Shown: piece by piece, positions 39,050 through 52,014 of the stretch
Layout: each line of letters begins with the position of its first letter
How positions within the stretch are numbered: the first letter of the stretch is position 1
From: Certhia americana
Taxonomy: Eukaryota > Chordata > Aves > Passeriformes > Certhiidae
Reading direction: 5' to 3'
Assembly (NCBI GenBank): GCA_018697195.1
Contig: CM031858.1
Span: 84,751,034 to 84,815,033 of the forward strand
Length of the DNA stretch: 64,000 nucleotides
The notes under the pieces: model-generated
The model's input: only the letters and a program-made list of their open reading frames with translations
Told to the model about the DNA's origin: nothing
Database searches by the model: none
Made by a program: the position numbers and the translations under genes

Positions 39050-39515
39050 AATTCCAGGTGTGATGGAGGTGAAATTTGATTAACACATCCTGTTTAATAT
39101 ATCCAGACATTTTTAATGTATTCCAGACAAAATTTCCACTGTGGCAAATTGTGAAAAAGGAAGCAACTGCTCACACACATATCACCCCAAGTTACAAGAG
39201 TGGCACCCATGACCACCCTGCTGATACCTTGAACTTGGATTATACAAAGGTGAACTCCGAGTAGAACCTCTCAGGAACCCCACCCACTACTGAGAAACCC
39301 AGGGTGAAGAAGGACCAACAGGACAAGGATCAACAGGATGCTGCTGGCTCCACTCTCTTCTGCTTGATCTCTTTCCTTCTCTCTCCCCTCCCTCTCTTTT
39401 CTATTTCTTTGTCTCTCTCTTCCTTGCATTTACTGTTAAATAAAATCCATACTATTGACTTTGACACATGGTCTCGTTTGCACTTTAATCCAGGCAGAGG
39501 CATCTCTTATAATCA
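39050..39515 (+). mobile_element. Probable LTR of an endogenous retrovirus (left end undefined)
   Basis: A GC-richer segment with a C-rich body leads to a long pyrimidine tract (about 39353-39425). It then reaches AATAAA at 39439-39444 and about 70 bases later ends at ...CTTATAATCA (39515). The order of polyadenylation signal and a short U5-like tail with TTTGACACATGG and TCTCGTTTGCACTTT fits an avian LTR in sense orientation. I could not place a TG start or a duplicated target site, so the left border is approximate. No gag, pol or env sequence is present. A 116-codon frame across it is incidental. I cannot assign a family from sequence alone. Confidence 0.5.
39439..39444 (+). terminator. 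AATAAA polyadenylation signal in the putative LTR
   Basis: A canonical hexamer follows a pyrimidine-rich region, about 70 bases before the proposed LTR end. This is the usual spacing for the R/U5 part of a retroviral LTR. Confidence 0.5.
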
Positions 39516-41641
39516 GATCTCATCACTTTCTACTGGTAAAACTGCAACCTGTGCTGCTGGGAGGATTCATTCATTGGCAAATGAGGTTGATGTTGTCACT
39601 ATAGAGTTTCTTCTAAAAGATTCTTATCTTAGGAAGCAGCTATTATTAAACTAGTGCAAACCAGCCATAACAAGACTCTGTTTACTTGTTATCTAGTCAT
39701 TATATGAAAAGAGAACATTCAGACAAAAAAATAACCCAAACAAACAAAAAACATCAAGTAATGACTTTTTAATTCTGCAGCTACTGTCAACAAAATAAAA
39801 CAAAAGAGAATCCTTGTTTGCAGCTAAGTCCCAATGCCTACAATCAATATGCATTGGTTTTGGGTCAAAATATCTGTCTTCCTAATCAGCTTTCTCTTCC
39901 AACTGAGGTTAGCCATTCGAAGGATTCCTCATGCCTTTTCAGTGTGCTGCACAAAGGATGAGAATTGCTCATTTATGGTTCTGTGGCATCAGGAAGTCAC
40001 TGTGGTGGTAGTCCCTCAAGAAAGTAGATGTAGTTTATGCATGAAGTGAGCTCTGAATGTTGTCTCACTGTTGTTAAAAAAAATCATGTATAACTGAAGA
40101 TATTGGAGGGGCAAGCAATCTTAATGAAATATTAGGTACACTGCCACACTGAAGTGGTCATAGGCTGCTAATTATCAACAATAATATTTCTATATGTTCA
40201 GTCTCAGAAATTATGAAAGTGTATATGGTGTGAGAAACTCTCAGAATACTTTTTCATCTACTATGGAAAAGTGTGGTCTCTTCTTGTTTTCCTTTAATTT
40301 TCTCTCAGAAAGTAATAAAATATTCTACATCAAATTAGTAGTGTCAGCCATTTGAATCAATGAAAAAGAATTCTCTGTCTATTGTTCAGGATTATTCTTT
40401 AGTCACTGACCCCCACCTACAACTCTTCACTCCTTAGAGGCATGCATACTTTCTTCCCACATCCTCAGTAGTTTTAGTGCTAGCAGAGAATATTACTAGT
40501 TAAGTCTAACCACGGGGCACATACTGCGATCCCAAAGAGAAAGCAGTCCTGATCAGTGAGTGTTGAGGTCTAGCAGCTCATTAGCCCGTGTCTTATTTCT
40601 CAAGGTTTGAAGTCAGAAGAACTGAGCAGCTGATTTGATCAGATTTTTCTGTGGGAAACCAGGACTGGAGTGTCTACTTGCTGCATTTCCAAACGTGGTC
40701 CTACAAGCAATAGGATAAGAGAAATGCAGAGCAGTCATTCTCTGAGGCCAAAGCCAAAATTCACATTGACTTCCCAGAACATGATCTTTTTGAGAGAGTA
40801 ACAGATTATCCTACAGCAAAAAATCCTTCTCTGTCAGATTAAAAGAAAAAAGAGCTTTGGAGGCTTCAGATCAGATGAAAGAACACCACACAGAGAAGTT
40901 TCTGAGCTGGAAGGGTCAGTGAACCTATATTCTGCAGCTGTTCTTTAATTCTGTACTGTGAATAGCTCTTCAGGTCATGCAAAACTGGTCACACACAGTT
41001 CTATGTTACACACAGAATGAGGAAAGAAGTATTTTCAGATGGCTACAAATATCACTTTCATCTCTCAGTAGATGTTCTTTCTTAACTGAAAATGTAGTCT
41101 GCACTAGCAGATAAGCCTATGTTTAAAAGTTCTTTAAATGATTGCTGTAAACCACTGAAACCCAGATTCCTTCTTTGTAGGAAAGCACTCTTGCATGAAC
41201 AATTTGTGATTCAGTGCTGAGGAAAGCCTATATGCAAAACTACATCACCTAATTCCCTACCACAAAGTAGGAGAGGGGAAAAGAAAACAGAAAAAAAGTT
41301 TTAAAATCAGTGACAATATTAAAAAGAGTATTTATTTGGGGGAAAAACTATTATTCAACTGTTTATTGAATTTGTTCTTTATTCTTTGAGCGGTGCTGAC
41401 AGTTAAAACAAATGTGTCATGAATATTAAAGAAAATGAGAATCTAAATTGGGATAGTCCTAATAAAGTTAATGGTTCTGGATCAGTTACAACTATAAAAA
41501 GTTTATCTTTAAATTTTCAACCAATTTCACCACATTTTAATTATGCAACGTACTCTCTTACTGTCAAATTGACTGCACAATGATTCAGATCCCAAGCATT
41601 ATCTTTTTTTCCCCCTGTGCTCTAATATGTTTTATTGATTT
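39516..41641. other. Unique DNA, no gene seen
   Basis: A/C-rich low complexity lies near 39724-39750. The interval 40500-40850 is less AT-rich and contains no open frame of note. No RNA gene or named repeat was recognised. Confidence 0.5.
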
Positions 41642-41710
41642 AGAATCATAGAATCATTTAGTTTGGAAAAGATCTTTAAAATGATCAACCAGATAGCCCT
41701 TAACCAAGTT
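41642..41710 (-). mobile_element. CR1 LINE 3' terminus (short antisense fragment)
   Basis: AGAATCATAGAATCATTTAG, then TTTGGAAAAGATCTTTAAAA and TGATCAACCAGATAGCCCTT, followed by AACC, track the reverse complement of the avian CR1 3' end with some substitutions. About 70 bp remain. The sense strand is minus, as for the copies near 22.9 and 35.2 kb. Confidence 0.82.
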
Positions 41711-44700
41711 AACTCTTTCATATCTTCCTTCTGAATTAAATTATTTATCATCAAATCCTGTTTAAAAATTTTTAAAATGTCATTTGGGGAGGAGTTTCGC
41801 TTCTCAGATTCAGTTTAGCAGGACTCTGTAAATGCATGGTCAAAAACTCACAGATATTAATTCTAGGAGAAACTGCATTATTATCTTATCTGATATCATT
41901 TTTTCATCATCAAGACAAACTGTTTCATTAAAAAGCACTTTTCAGGAGGCATCTTAGCCGGTGCAGGATCTTTTCCACTGATGATGTTGTATAAACAATA
42001 TAATTGATTTTTAAGGTACACTTTGGGTAGAGTAAGTACATTTAGGCTTAAAGATTTTTCTTCATCAGACATTTGTCCAATTCCTAGTTCACATCTAGGC
42101 CTTTTCTCTCTAGTGTCTCCAAATATTCATTTCTTTGTTTAAAAGAGAGACAGCAAAACTGAAATGAGTTTGTCTACATAGTTTTCACCAGAGTTGTATT
42201 CAGAGATAATGTTAACTTCAACTTATTTTGTATTTACTGCAGTGGGCTTTGTTTTGAGTTGAATTTTAGTAAGTTCACGTATTCATAAATAACCTCTAAA
42301 GAGACTGCCCAAGGACCAATCTTTCAGATGCAGCAAACCCATGTGCCTCACAAAAGCTTAAGTAGAGTGATCTGACTTCCATTTTCCCCAAACCCAGAAG
42401 GTCTGCCTTTGTGAATTGCAAGGACTCTGCCTTCTGTTTAAATCATAAATCAGCAGTAAGATCTTGATTTTTTTTCTAAAAAAAGATTGTATCTCACTGG
42501 GAAAAATATTAGACAAACTTGCTCACAGTGAGCAGGGCTGAAATTGTCACAAAACCAATATAATGTTGTATTCATCTAGGAGACATGGATTTTCTTAAAA
42601 GTGGTACCCTTTCCCCATAATATGTACCTGCTCCTGTCAGCAAAGTTTGATAAAGAGGGCCTGGAAACCCTGTCTTTAGGAAATCAAGGCAGCCCAATAC
42701 CAGGTAAGGAGCGCAGATACTGAGTGGAAACTAGTTCTAGCTATGGACTTGGGACCTGGCTACTTCTAGGTGGCATACAGACACTTTCCCATTTGAGCTG
42801 TAGGTAGAAATGTAGGAATCAGATGTGGGAGCCTCTGTGTTATCTAATCTGCCTGTAGAAACAGAGTTCATTAAACCTTAATCCTCTTCAAAGTATTCCC
42901 TGATGTAGTCTCCTATCACAAAGGCCTGTTCTCTTTGTTTTACATTTCTTTTGCAACTGCCTTTCTAATTCATTTTCATATGAACTGAATATACTTTAAA
43001 AAACTGTTCATATTTTATTATGTTCTTGTTTTCTCATTATTAGTGTTCTTCTGCTAAATCGAATATAATCCACACACTTCATCAGGAGATACATATTTTT
43101 AAACGGATGCCTACATGTAATTTACTAAATTTCCATCATGTTTCCAATCAATTTTACTGATTTTTGAAATGTTCTAGACAGAAATATCTACCTAACACAA
43201 ATGCACACACAGTATATATATATATATGCATGCAGACATGCATGCTTCATTTCATATATGCACATATGTGTATGTTTTTTAAGTTGTTGAGTTAGAAGGT
43301 AAAAATTGTGTATAGGAGTATTAAATATTTAGCGAGAAAAAAATTCATTAATTATAGCAATATTGTACATAATTCTAATTATAATCAATTTTTTGAGAAA
43401 AAAAAAAATCAGCTTTGATGAGCATTCTATGCAAGAAATAATCTTTCAGATTAGTGTTTGCATTTGACAAACAGCAAGTGAATTAAAATCAGAGCCCCAG
43501 ATTACAGTAGAATTAAAAACATGGTCACATTTTTGCAGTCCTCCTAAAGATATATTGCTCAGGACTGGCAGGAAGATTTCTGAGTGTTATTAACTACTTA
43601 GCAAACAGAAAAGCAAAACAACTAAAGGATCAATTAATTAAATTTTTCACTTTTTCCCCAGAAAAAATATTGTGATATTGTCAACAGTGTCTGCAGGATC
43701 TGACTTCCAAAGAGGAGACACATAACACTGGTGCCATAGGGATTTCTGAGTTCAATTAGCATTTGGATATTATTTTTCAAACAACCCCAGAGGTAATAAC
43801 CCCTGAACATAAGATGCAAAATCCTTTTATAAAATCAATTAATAAAAGGAATGGTAAAAATCCATTCTGAAAACATAACAGAAACAATCCCATGTCTAAG
43901 GTGCAATTAACTGTACTAAAAGAAGGACTGCACACACCTTATCAGAATAACATCAGAGAGAGTAAAAACTCCCATAGGTATATAGGGCAAAGTAATGAGG
44001 CAGGGCTAGGGCCAGCCAAGCATGAATATAAAAACTAGGAATCCCCAGAAAGCACCCATCCAGCTGTTAGGAAAATCAACATATTCAAAGGTAGGATGTC
44101 AGCAGCTATAACATGTACAGTAACATCACTCTCAGCAACGTGAATCTGATTGATTGTTTCCTGCAGTAGGCATTTCGTGGCCATCTTGCATCCTCTTTCT
44201 GTTTGCCAGCATTTGACCTAAGTTATAAGGCAGAAAAAGAAAAGTTCAGCTGGTTTTATCTGTGGAAGCATTCAGAACCCTGTGAGGGTTAAACTCAACA
44301 ACAGCAGTATTTTGCCAACTTTTTTACCCAGTATTGAAGCCAAATGTCGTGCAATGCCTGCTATGAAGCCCTGCATATGTTACAAGAAAGAGGGCAGATC
44401 CAAGTTCTGATCTATGAGTCAGGTTAGGTAATCCTTACCCTATGTCTCAATATGTTCCAAATATTTTTAAATAAATGTTAGACGAAGTTGAGTTTACATT
44501 AATTCACACATCCAACAGCAAACACAAGTTTATGTAATGATTCATGTGTTTGACAAAAGACCAACTTCTGGTGAGCATGATATCAAGCAAGGAGGATGTG
44601 TGACTAGTTTCCATTTTATTTATTACCTCTATCTCATTTAAGTTTATCTGTACCCAGCAGTTCTAGATAGCAGGATCTATACCTGACTGCAGAGATAAGA

Positions 44701-47700
44701 GTCTGAGATGCAAGTCCTTGTGTAGGTTAAATATGTAAGAGATATAGTCCCAATGCGTCCCATAAATTATATGTGCCACATGTTCTTTTTGTGCCTTAGC
44801 AGAATGACTACTCCACCTAACTCCAGTGGAGCTCTCCTTTGCTTGTCAATTTCCTTATGATAATACATTTATGAAGGTACACTATAGCATGGAAATAAAA
44901 CTGTGAAAAAAATTGTTGAGGGTTTTTGTTTAATCAGGTAGTCCATTACAAAGATGCATATTTCACATATGATATTGGAAATGTGTTCTCCTTTTACCTC
45001 TTGTAAATATGGTGTAAAATAAAAGTTATCTTGAAAAAAAGCTCCAATAAATTCTGTGTGAAAGCACTGCTCAATTTCAGAAAATGCATTTCAATTTTTT
45101 TCTTTTAATATGAAAACTGACACATGTAAGTAGAAAGAAAGGCAAGTGTAAATGAAACCACTCTGTTTGTTATGAAAAAAGGACCAATTTTTACCTCCTT
45201 TTTTTTTCTGGTTCTATTTGAACAAAGGTCAGGTATGATAACTTTTGATCAAAAAAATTATTTGTTTGTAACCAACACTCTCTAAAATGTTATGTGGATA
45301 AACTGACAATCAGAAAAGCTGTTTGCAGCTTCAAGTAAATGAGATTATCCGGAGTATAGTTCTAGTAAATTGTAGGTAGATGAAGGAGTCATTAAGCTCA
45401 ACTTCCCATAAATTTTTCCTGTTTCTCTTCAAAGGGATGTTGCTAAATTCCTCATTTGTGTTTATGTGTCTATGCGTTCAACCATATAATTTTGTTATTT
45501 TGAAGGAGGAGAAGCAAGGCTTTTAAGATTCAGGAGAAGTTGGATAAATATTACTTTTTTTGAGTGCAGCATCTGAATTCATCTGTCTGCAACCTCTTCA
45601 GAAACTGGCCACATATTGACTTAACTGAACAGCAATATTTGTACTACATGCTTCATACTGTGCCAAGTAAGTCACCAAGGCACTCAGTACAAGTTTTTCT
45701 GTCCACACATCTGTTGTTTGCCATAGCAAGCTTGACATTAACACATCCAGGAGTTCTCAGTGGAGCTGTGTAGCAGATTGTGCCACACAGAGAACACAAA
45801 GAAATGTCAGGTGATTGGCAAGTCTTTAATGCCTTTTTCAAAATACAGACTGTGTTGAGGGTTGTGTGTAAAGGTTCTCTAAGGATTTTGAGTTTAGAAA
45901 TTGATTCTAATAATAATTACAGGAATTTCATTTGGCTATGGCTCCATTTGGTTTGAAGGAATGACTCATCACTGTGAGTGCTATAAAGAACAGAGCTCAA
46001 AGAGAGTCAAGGGATTACAGTTGAGCAGTTCTGAAGGGATGAACTTGAAGAAGTTGTGCATATTAAGACAGATAAGAAATAAATGTCAAAGAAAAACTTG
46101 GAAAAGCTGAAACAAGCTTCTGTCATTTGGGCTTATAGAGGTGTATTTACCTCCATACCTGCTGAGAACACAGCAGACATATCTGTATCCATATTCTGGC
46201 TGAAGTTCAGCAGATGACACTGAGAAGATTGCAGAAACATATAACAAAAAGAGAGAGGTTAAGCCTTCTTTAAATATAAAACATATACCCAAAAAATTTA
46301 CATATGGTATAATTGATAAAAGATTATACTATTATAATTGATCACTAAATGTTTAAAATAAGATTAAGACAAATTTCAATTTCATATCAACTATTTTTTA
46401 AAAAAATCTTTTCAAAACAATTTACAAAACTGGGTAAGAAAATTTAGAGCAATCATCCTTGTTGGTTTTCAGCTGACCAAACTGCTCTTTTCTCATACCT
46501 TGGCACCAGGTGCATGTTAATCTTGACAGAATACAATACTTCTCTAAAATAGAAAAAAATATTTTGGGCACAATTTCTGATTTGATAACATGATTTTCTA
46601 CTTGCGAAACATTTTCCTTCATAACCTACAGTTACTTTAAAAGAGAGATTTACATCCTCTGACTTCTTCTGCCCTATCAACAGAGACATACTTTCATAAA
46701 TTTCTGTAATGGTCACACAGACTAGAGAAATTTTGTAGGCAGATTACATAGTGTCAGGATAGCATTAATATATATGAGTATTAGTGGTGAATTAGTACAT
46801 GAAGCCACTGAACCCCCAACACCAATTTCCAAGACTGCTCAAGCCTTATGAATGGCCTGGTGTGGAAACCCTAGGCAGAGGTTCCCTGATGTGTCCTCAA
46901 GACATAATTTCATTCTTCACTTTGATTATGATCAAGATATTTAGTTTAAAACTGGAATATTAAATGAATAATTTCCTCTTAAAGCAGGGTGGATAGATGT
47001 CTGTTGCTCTACAGAAATACTTCTTTTTATTTTGGTAATATTATCTTTCCTTCTACTAAATAAAACAGAGTGCACAGAATTTCCCTTAATATGAGATGCT
47101 TTCTTAGTGTCTTAAGTTGTTTTCTTTTATTGATTTTTAATCTGGAAAATAGATTGATTCTCCCTTAAAGGAGCATGACCCTATTCAGCTGAGAAAAAGG
47201 AGGGGTTTAACATTAAATCACAAAAGCTACACATCTGCTGATATGTGAATCTATTCACATGTTCTTTGTGATTAATGACAAGCTATAAGTAGAGTTTTAG
47301 AAACCATTTGCAGAACAGTAAAAAGAAAATGGGGTAATTTGTATTAGCATTCCAGCTATGGTATGTTACAATGTGATATATAGGATTCTTAGGTAAGACT
47401 GTGAAATAGTGCTTAAGTGCTAAAACAATGACTCTGTGAGATTAATAGCCAGTTTTGAATGTCCAGAGAGCTATCTCTACTCTTACTATTGATTAAAAAA
47501 TTTCCCATAATTCTTTGTAATATAAAGGTAGCTATGCATCACAGAAAAAGTATCAGAAGTGCTCCATCTGCACCGAGGAGCCCAGGCACTGAGCAGGATG
47601 CTGGGATTCCTGTTGTGCCTCTATACTTAATATGCACAAAATTTCCTCTACTGATAGGAAATGAAAGCAAAATGTTTGCAAAGATGTTATGAGGTCAGTT

Positions 47701-47737
47701 TGAAAATAGATCCCCAAAAGAATGTTGTTGGAGTGCA
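41711..47737. other. AT-rich unique DNA, no gene seen
   Basis: The open frames in this 6-kb interval are all below 90 codons and resemble no known protein. An A run lies at 43399-43408 and a TA tract with an ATGC-rich neighbour near 43.2 kb. Stretches near 42.3-42.8, 44.2-44.4 and 45.6-45.8 kb are less AT-rich and could be old repeats, but I cannot name them. Confidence 0.45.
43213..43250. repeat. (TA)n plus GCATGC palindromic cluster
   Basis: A TA run at 43213-43227 is followed by GCATGCAGACATGCATGC, in which GCATG and CATGC words form overlapping small palindromes. It is low-complexity DNA. Confidence 0.8.
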
Positions 47738-47773
47738 TCCTGTGTATATATGCACTCCTGTGTATATATGTTC
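47738..47773. repeat. 18-bp tandem duplication
   Basis: TCCTGTGTATATATGCAC at 47738-47755 is repeated from 47756 with a change only in the last few bases. It is a small, recent-looking duplication. Confidence 0.85.
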
Positions 47774-49199
47774 AAGGATAAATTTGATGCCTCTTCTGGG
47801 CAGATGTGTCCAGATGGGAGTGCTTGATTTCTGAGGTTTCAGGATTTGTCACAGCAGCCTGCATTGAAGGATCTACTCAGGTTTCTTCAGCTCCAATCAG
47901 CTTTATTTTCTGAAAGCTAAACCACAATGCCATATTTTGATCTCAAGTACTATATACTGTTGCAGTTATTGGAGGGCATTATGGAGTGTTCAAATGGGGG
48001 CTGGGTAGGATATAGAAGTGTTAAATATTTTTTTCACTTACTTGATTCCCATTATAAAAACTTGTATTCTTCCAAATCTATTTTATAAGGTCTGAGTTTA
48101 GCTTGCTTAGGCCCTATGAAATAGTTTTACTTATTCAATTCTTTCAATTTTTGATTTTTGCTTATATTCCTGATATGCAGGCTCTAGACTTCGTTTTCAT
48201 CATAAAATCTTTGCACAATGTTTCTTGGACTCAAAATGCTAACAAGAAATGTCATAATATCATTAAGCACCTGAGGGAAAAAATCCCCAATAATTCTTAC
48301 TAATCAAAATTGCAATTAATCTATAAGCATCACCTCTAGTAAGCTGTAGTTTCTAGTAGAAAAAGTCATAATTTTTTATTAACATAGATAATAAATATAT
48401 CAAGACATCAACAGATTGACAGAAAAAATTAAGGCTGACATTTAAGAGTGATATTTCCAAATGTCTTTTAATCTGTAACTATCAAGAATGGTGGATAAGG
48501 GAAATAAGAATATTATTTTAAAGTACAATTTAGCTATTATCCTAATTGAAATACTGTAATATGATAGAGTTCACAAGTATATGTGTATAGATAATATGTG
48601 TGTTGGAATGGGCAAAAATGTCCTGTGTGTGAGACTTGTGGATGTACACAAAGGTCACACATTAAGTAGTGGGAATGCTAGTCATACCAAATTAACAGTT
48701 GTGTTTTAAAATTAATTAATTTAATTTATCCATTCTGTAACCCATATATTTGATAAGCTTTTATAACAGTGTGTCTCAGTGACCTGTTAGACTATGTTGT
48801 GATTGCAAAGATTATCTTATATTAGAAAGTTCCCACTCTGATCAGGATCACTAACCGAGCCATAAAATCAAGAGCTAATTGTATTCTACAGGAATTTAAA
48901 TTCAAAGACAACAGAATATAAGTAAGACTAGAATCTTAAGATATTCAGTAAAATTCATTTACATAATATTTCCACTATGAAGACCCCAATTCAGAACCCA
49001 AAGGCTCTGAAGAAAGGTTTTAGACACTTTCAAACAATGACTTTTAGAAAGATTTATTGATCTAAAGTATCTATGCCACGACAGACTTAATTAGATACCA
49101 CTAGTCAGCATGAGACTTTCACATAGTTTAACAACATGGAGGCATAAAAAAATATTTTCGTAATCACTTAGAAGTGAAAATAAGAAAGATGATAAAGTG
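47774..49199. other. AT-rich unique DNA, no gene seen
   Basis: A 66-codon plus-strand frame near 48103-48303 is of chance length. No repeat family was recognised up to the target-site duplication of the solo LTR. Confidence 0.5.
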
Positions 49200-49205
49200 G
49201 GTTAT
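49200..49205 (+). repeat. Target-site duplication, left copy (GGTTAT)
   Basis: GGTTAT directly precedes the TG of the solo LTR and is identical to the six bases directly after its terminal CA (49495-49500). A six-base duplication is typical of beta-retrovirus-like (class II, ERVK) integration. Confidence 0.85.
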
Positions 49206-49396
49206 TGTTGCCCTGATCTTTGAAAGTTTTTCTTAGCTTTTTGATGTTTTGCATTTTTGTAGCAGAGTTCTCACACACTTTCATGTAAAGAATGATTGTT
49301 TTGCGTTCCTTTCTAGAAGAAAAGAGAATTGATGGACTCATTGTGGTTGGAGAGGTGGCAACTTCACCCTCCAATCCCTGGTCACCTTTGGAATGG

Positions 49397-49404
49397 TATA
49401 TATA
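49397..49404 (+). promoter_or_regulatory. TATA box of the solo LTR
   Basis: TATATATA lies about 98 bases before the LTR end and 13 bases before AATAAA. This matches the compact promoter/poly-A arrangement of short avian LTRs. Transcription would run rightwards into the flanking DNA. Activity cannot be inferred. Confidence 0.65.
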
Positions 49405-49416
49405 CTGAGGTCACAC

Positions 49417-49422
49417 AATAAA
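49417..49422 (+). terminator. Polyadenylation signal of the solo LTR
   Basis: AATAAA lies just downstream of the TATA box and 72 bases before the LTR 3' end. It marks the R region, and cleavage would be expected 10-30 bases later. Confidence 0.7.
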
Positions 49423-49494
49423 CTTTCTCTTTTGCTCCCTTTGCGAAGAGAGTTGTAGTGAGTGCGTGTGTTTATTTCGAGTCGTAGTGCGACA

Positions 49495-49500
49495 GGTTAT
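49495..49500 (+). repeat. Target-site duplication, right copy (GGTTAT)
   Basis: GGTTAT directly follows the terminal CA of the solo LTR and matches the left copy at 49200-49205 exactly. Confidence 0.85.
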
Positions 49501-50766
49501 AGCATCAACTTACATTTCAGAAAAACTGTGTTTCAAGCTCTCTTCTGTCATGTGTTTCCTTTAAAATCTAGAACCATGACAACACTTAAATTGAAATTTT
49601 TACATGTCTTGTCCTCAGACTGGAAGGCACTGCAGTTTTTAGTATCTTTTTTACAATATTTTTAAAAGTTCAGGAACAGTCCTGTGATCCTTCTTTTTCA
49701 ATGTAATATTAAGTTTAAAGTGAGAATATTAGGATTTTTTTTTTCATTCCCTTCTATACTGAAAAATAATGCTGTTCCAAGAAAGCTAAAACGTAGTCCT
49801 TCCTTTCATAATTTATAAGTCTTATTTATTAGGGAGAAATATCTCACTTGAGAAGCTAGTAGAGTTTTCCAGCTGTTATTTTTTGCTCCAGCCACAAGAT
49901 GCCCAACTAAAGATTTATCTCCCCCTTCTAAGTAATCACATCTCACTCTCCTTTACCTTCAGTATAACACTGGCCATGAGAAGAGGCTGTACATATTCAT
50001 ACCTACATATTTATATACATGCATAGGTAACACTGGGGAAAGGGAATTTTTGTTGAAGAGGCATATAAACTCTAGCTTATATGGAGCAAAGGCAAGAGAA
50101 GGATGCAGTGCTTCCTTGGTGATGCTGCTTCTAAGTGTGCAATAGTGTCCAGGGAATTTAAGACAGAGCTGTGTCTTGAAGGCAACTATAAAGCAGCTAG
50201 ACAAATCTGTAAAGCAGGGTCGATCTTCTAAAAAGAGATGCCATTGATTTTGAACTTCCCTTTCAAGTGCTGGTTGCTGAGTCCATATGAAAGAAGGCAT
50301 GACTAAGAAAGGGTGATGATGGAAAAAAAAAAAGGAGCGTTTTTTTTTTTAATATTCTTTATGCTTTGCTTTTGAAAAGTGTACTAACAAAATTGAAAAA
50401 AATATGCTAAATCCAGATTTCCATTTATGTGGAAAACCCACACTTTCTGACATGAGCTTTGCATTGCATTTTCTTTCAAACAAGTATCTCTAAACTGGGA
50501 TGACATTTATGAAAAAGTCAATACACCATGAAAGAGAATTCTCCAAAATTCCCCACCCAGAATTTATGAAACATCAAAACTGGGTTTCTCTCTCCACAAG
50601 ACCATCAGGTTTTCATTCCATAAGAACACTGAAATCATTGCTAATTTCCTTCATTATGTCTCCTTTATAAATCGGCAAGTGATTCTAATTATGGTAGTCA
50701 ATAAGTATGAACATTTCTTGTAAAGAGATTACATATAAAATATTGGGGGTGTTTTCCACTTTTTTT

Positions 50767-50789
50767 GTTGTTTGTTTGTTTGTTTGTTT
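50767..50789. repeat. (GTTT)5 microsatellite
   Basis: GTT is followed by five in-phase GTTT units before CAG. Confidence 0.88.
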
Positions 50790-51984
50790 CAGATAATTAA
50801 AATAAAGTTGCTAAACACTATTGTTTAGAATTTAATATACTTTCACTATTTACTTCCACATACTCAAGGGAAAGCTGAGTGACAATTTAATGTAATTTGA
50901 GTTGCCTCACGAGAAATGTCCACAATTATATCACCCCCAAAAAAGGAGAGGGAGGGAAGTGCAAAACGTAAGGCTTAGAAGTCATCTCTGTTCTTTCAGC
51001 AACCAGTTCATGGGAAATACATAAAAATCATGATTATAGGAATAACATACATGTTCTTTCCTTCTAAGTACATTGCCTTGGCTAATCAGTTTAGTCTGGA
51101 CCTTTTTACACTGCAGAACTTGCTCTGCCCTTTGGTGTATATCATTAATGATCTCTTGTTTCCTATATAACTTAAGCAAGATTTTCTAAATATCTTTTCT
51201 TATGTCTAACCCATGGGAAAACAGAATCTCGTAATGTGTGGCTAAGATATGCCATGGAAGTGATTAAACTCCTGTGAAGAAGTTTAAATTTAAAAGCTGA
51301 AATTCAGAAGGGAAACTGAATATATTTTCATTGTCTAAATGTTTTAAATGGCTGTATTAATTCTTTAAAGTGCTTAGATAAAACTTGAAACTGTGACCTG
51401 TTAATTAAAGACTGAGCTTAGAATGCTCAGACGACTTAAGATTTCATTGAACTTTCTAACATATAATGATCAAACTCTGAATTTCAGGATAAAACAAATA
51501 CAGGATAGATAATACTGATTGTTTATTGATTGTCTTGCAGGTACAAGCAAGAACTGAGTATTTATGGCTTCTTATCTCTTTAAACCCTTTCAGAGTTTGT
51601 GGGATGGTTGAGTCAATAAACAAAGGAGAATGAGGTTTTTGATTGTTGCTTTGGACTAATCATATAACTTTTTACATTAGTGAATTTGGGTAGCATATTT
51701 ATTAGAAGTCATTTACCTGTGACTGAAGACCCCCAGTGAACTTCCATAGTGACAGTCTTTGTTCCTGAAAACCTTAGTCTTCCAGGTTACTTGCTTATCT
51801 TCAATGGGTAAAGATGGAAGAATAAGATCCTGGGAAATCATCAAATTTCACTACTAGTGTCTTTGTGAAGATTAAATATCTATTAAACATATTTATATTA
51901 TCCCAAATACTTTTTAAATGTTCTGATGACCCTACCCTGAAATGAAGATTTTTTTTTCTTGCCAAACAGAAACTGAGTATCTGT

Positions 51985-52014
51985 GGGGGGAAAAAAAAAA
52001 AAAGAAAAAAAAAA
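51985..52014. repeat. G6-A13-G-A10 homopurine tract
   Basis: Six G, thirteen A, a single G and ten A run in succession. It is a 30-base pure homopurine stretch. The pairing of a G run with a long A/T run parallels the T25G7 tract near 3.9 kb. Confidence 0.9.

Larger units (their letters stand above)
49206..49494 (+). mobile_element. Solo LTR of an endogenous retrovirus, 289 bp
   Basis: The element begins TGTTG and ends CGACA, a near-perfect five-base terminal inverted repeat with canonical TG...CA ends. It is flanked by an identical six-base duplication. Inside, in sense order, are a U3-like region, a TATATATA box (49397-49404), AATAAA (49417-49422) and a CpG-bearing R/U5 tail of about 70 bases. 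No gag, pol, env or primer-binding site follows, so this is a solo LTR left by recombination between the two LTRs of a provirus. Several intact CpGs in the last 60 bases and the unmutated duplication suggest a fairly recent insertion. The six-base duplication favours a class II (ERVK-like) family. I cannot name the subfamily. Confidence 0.85.
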
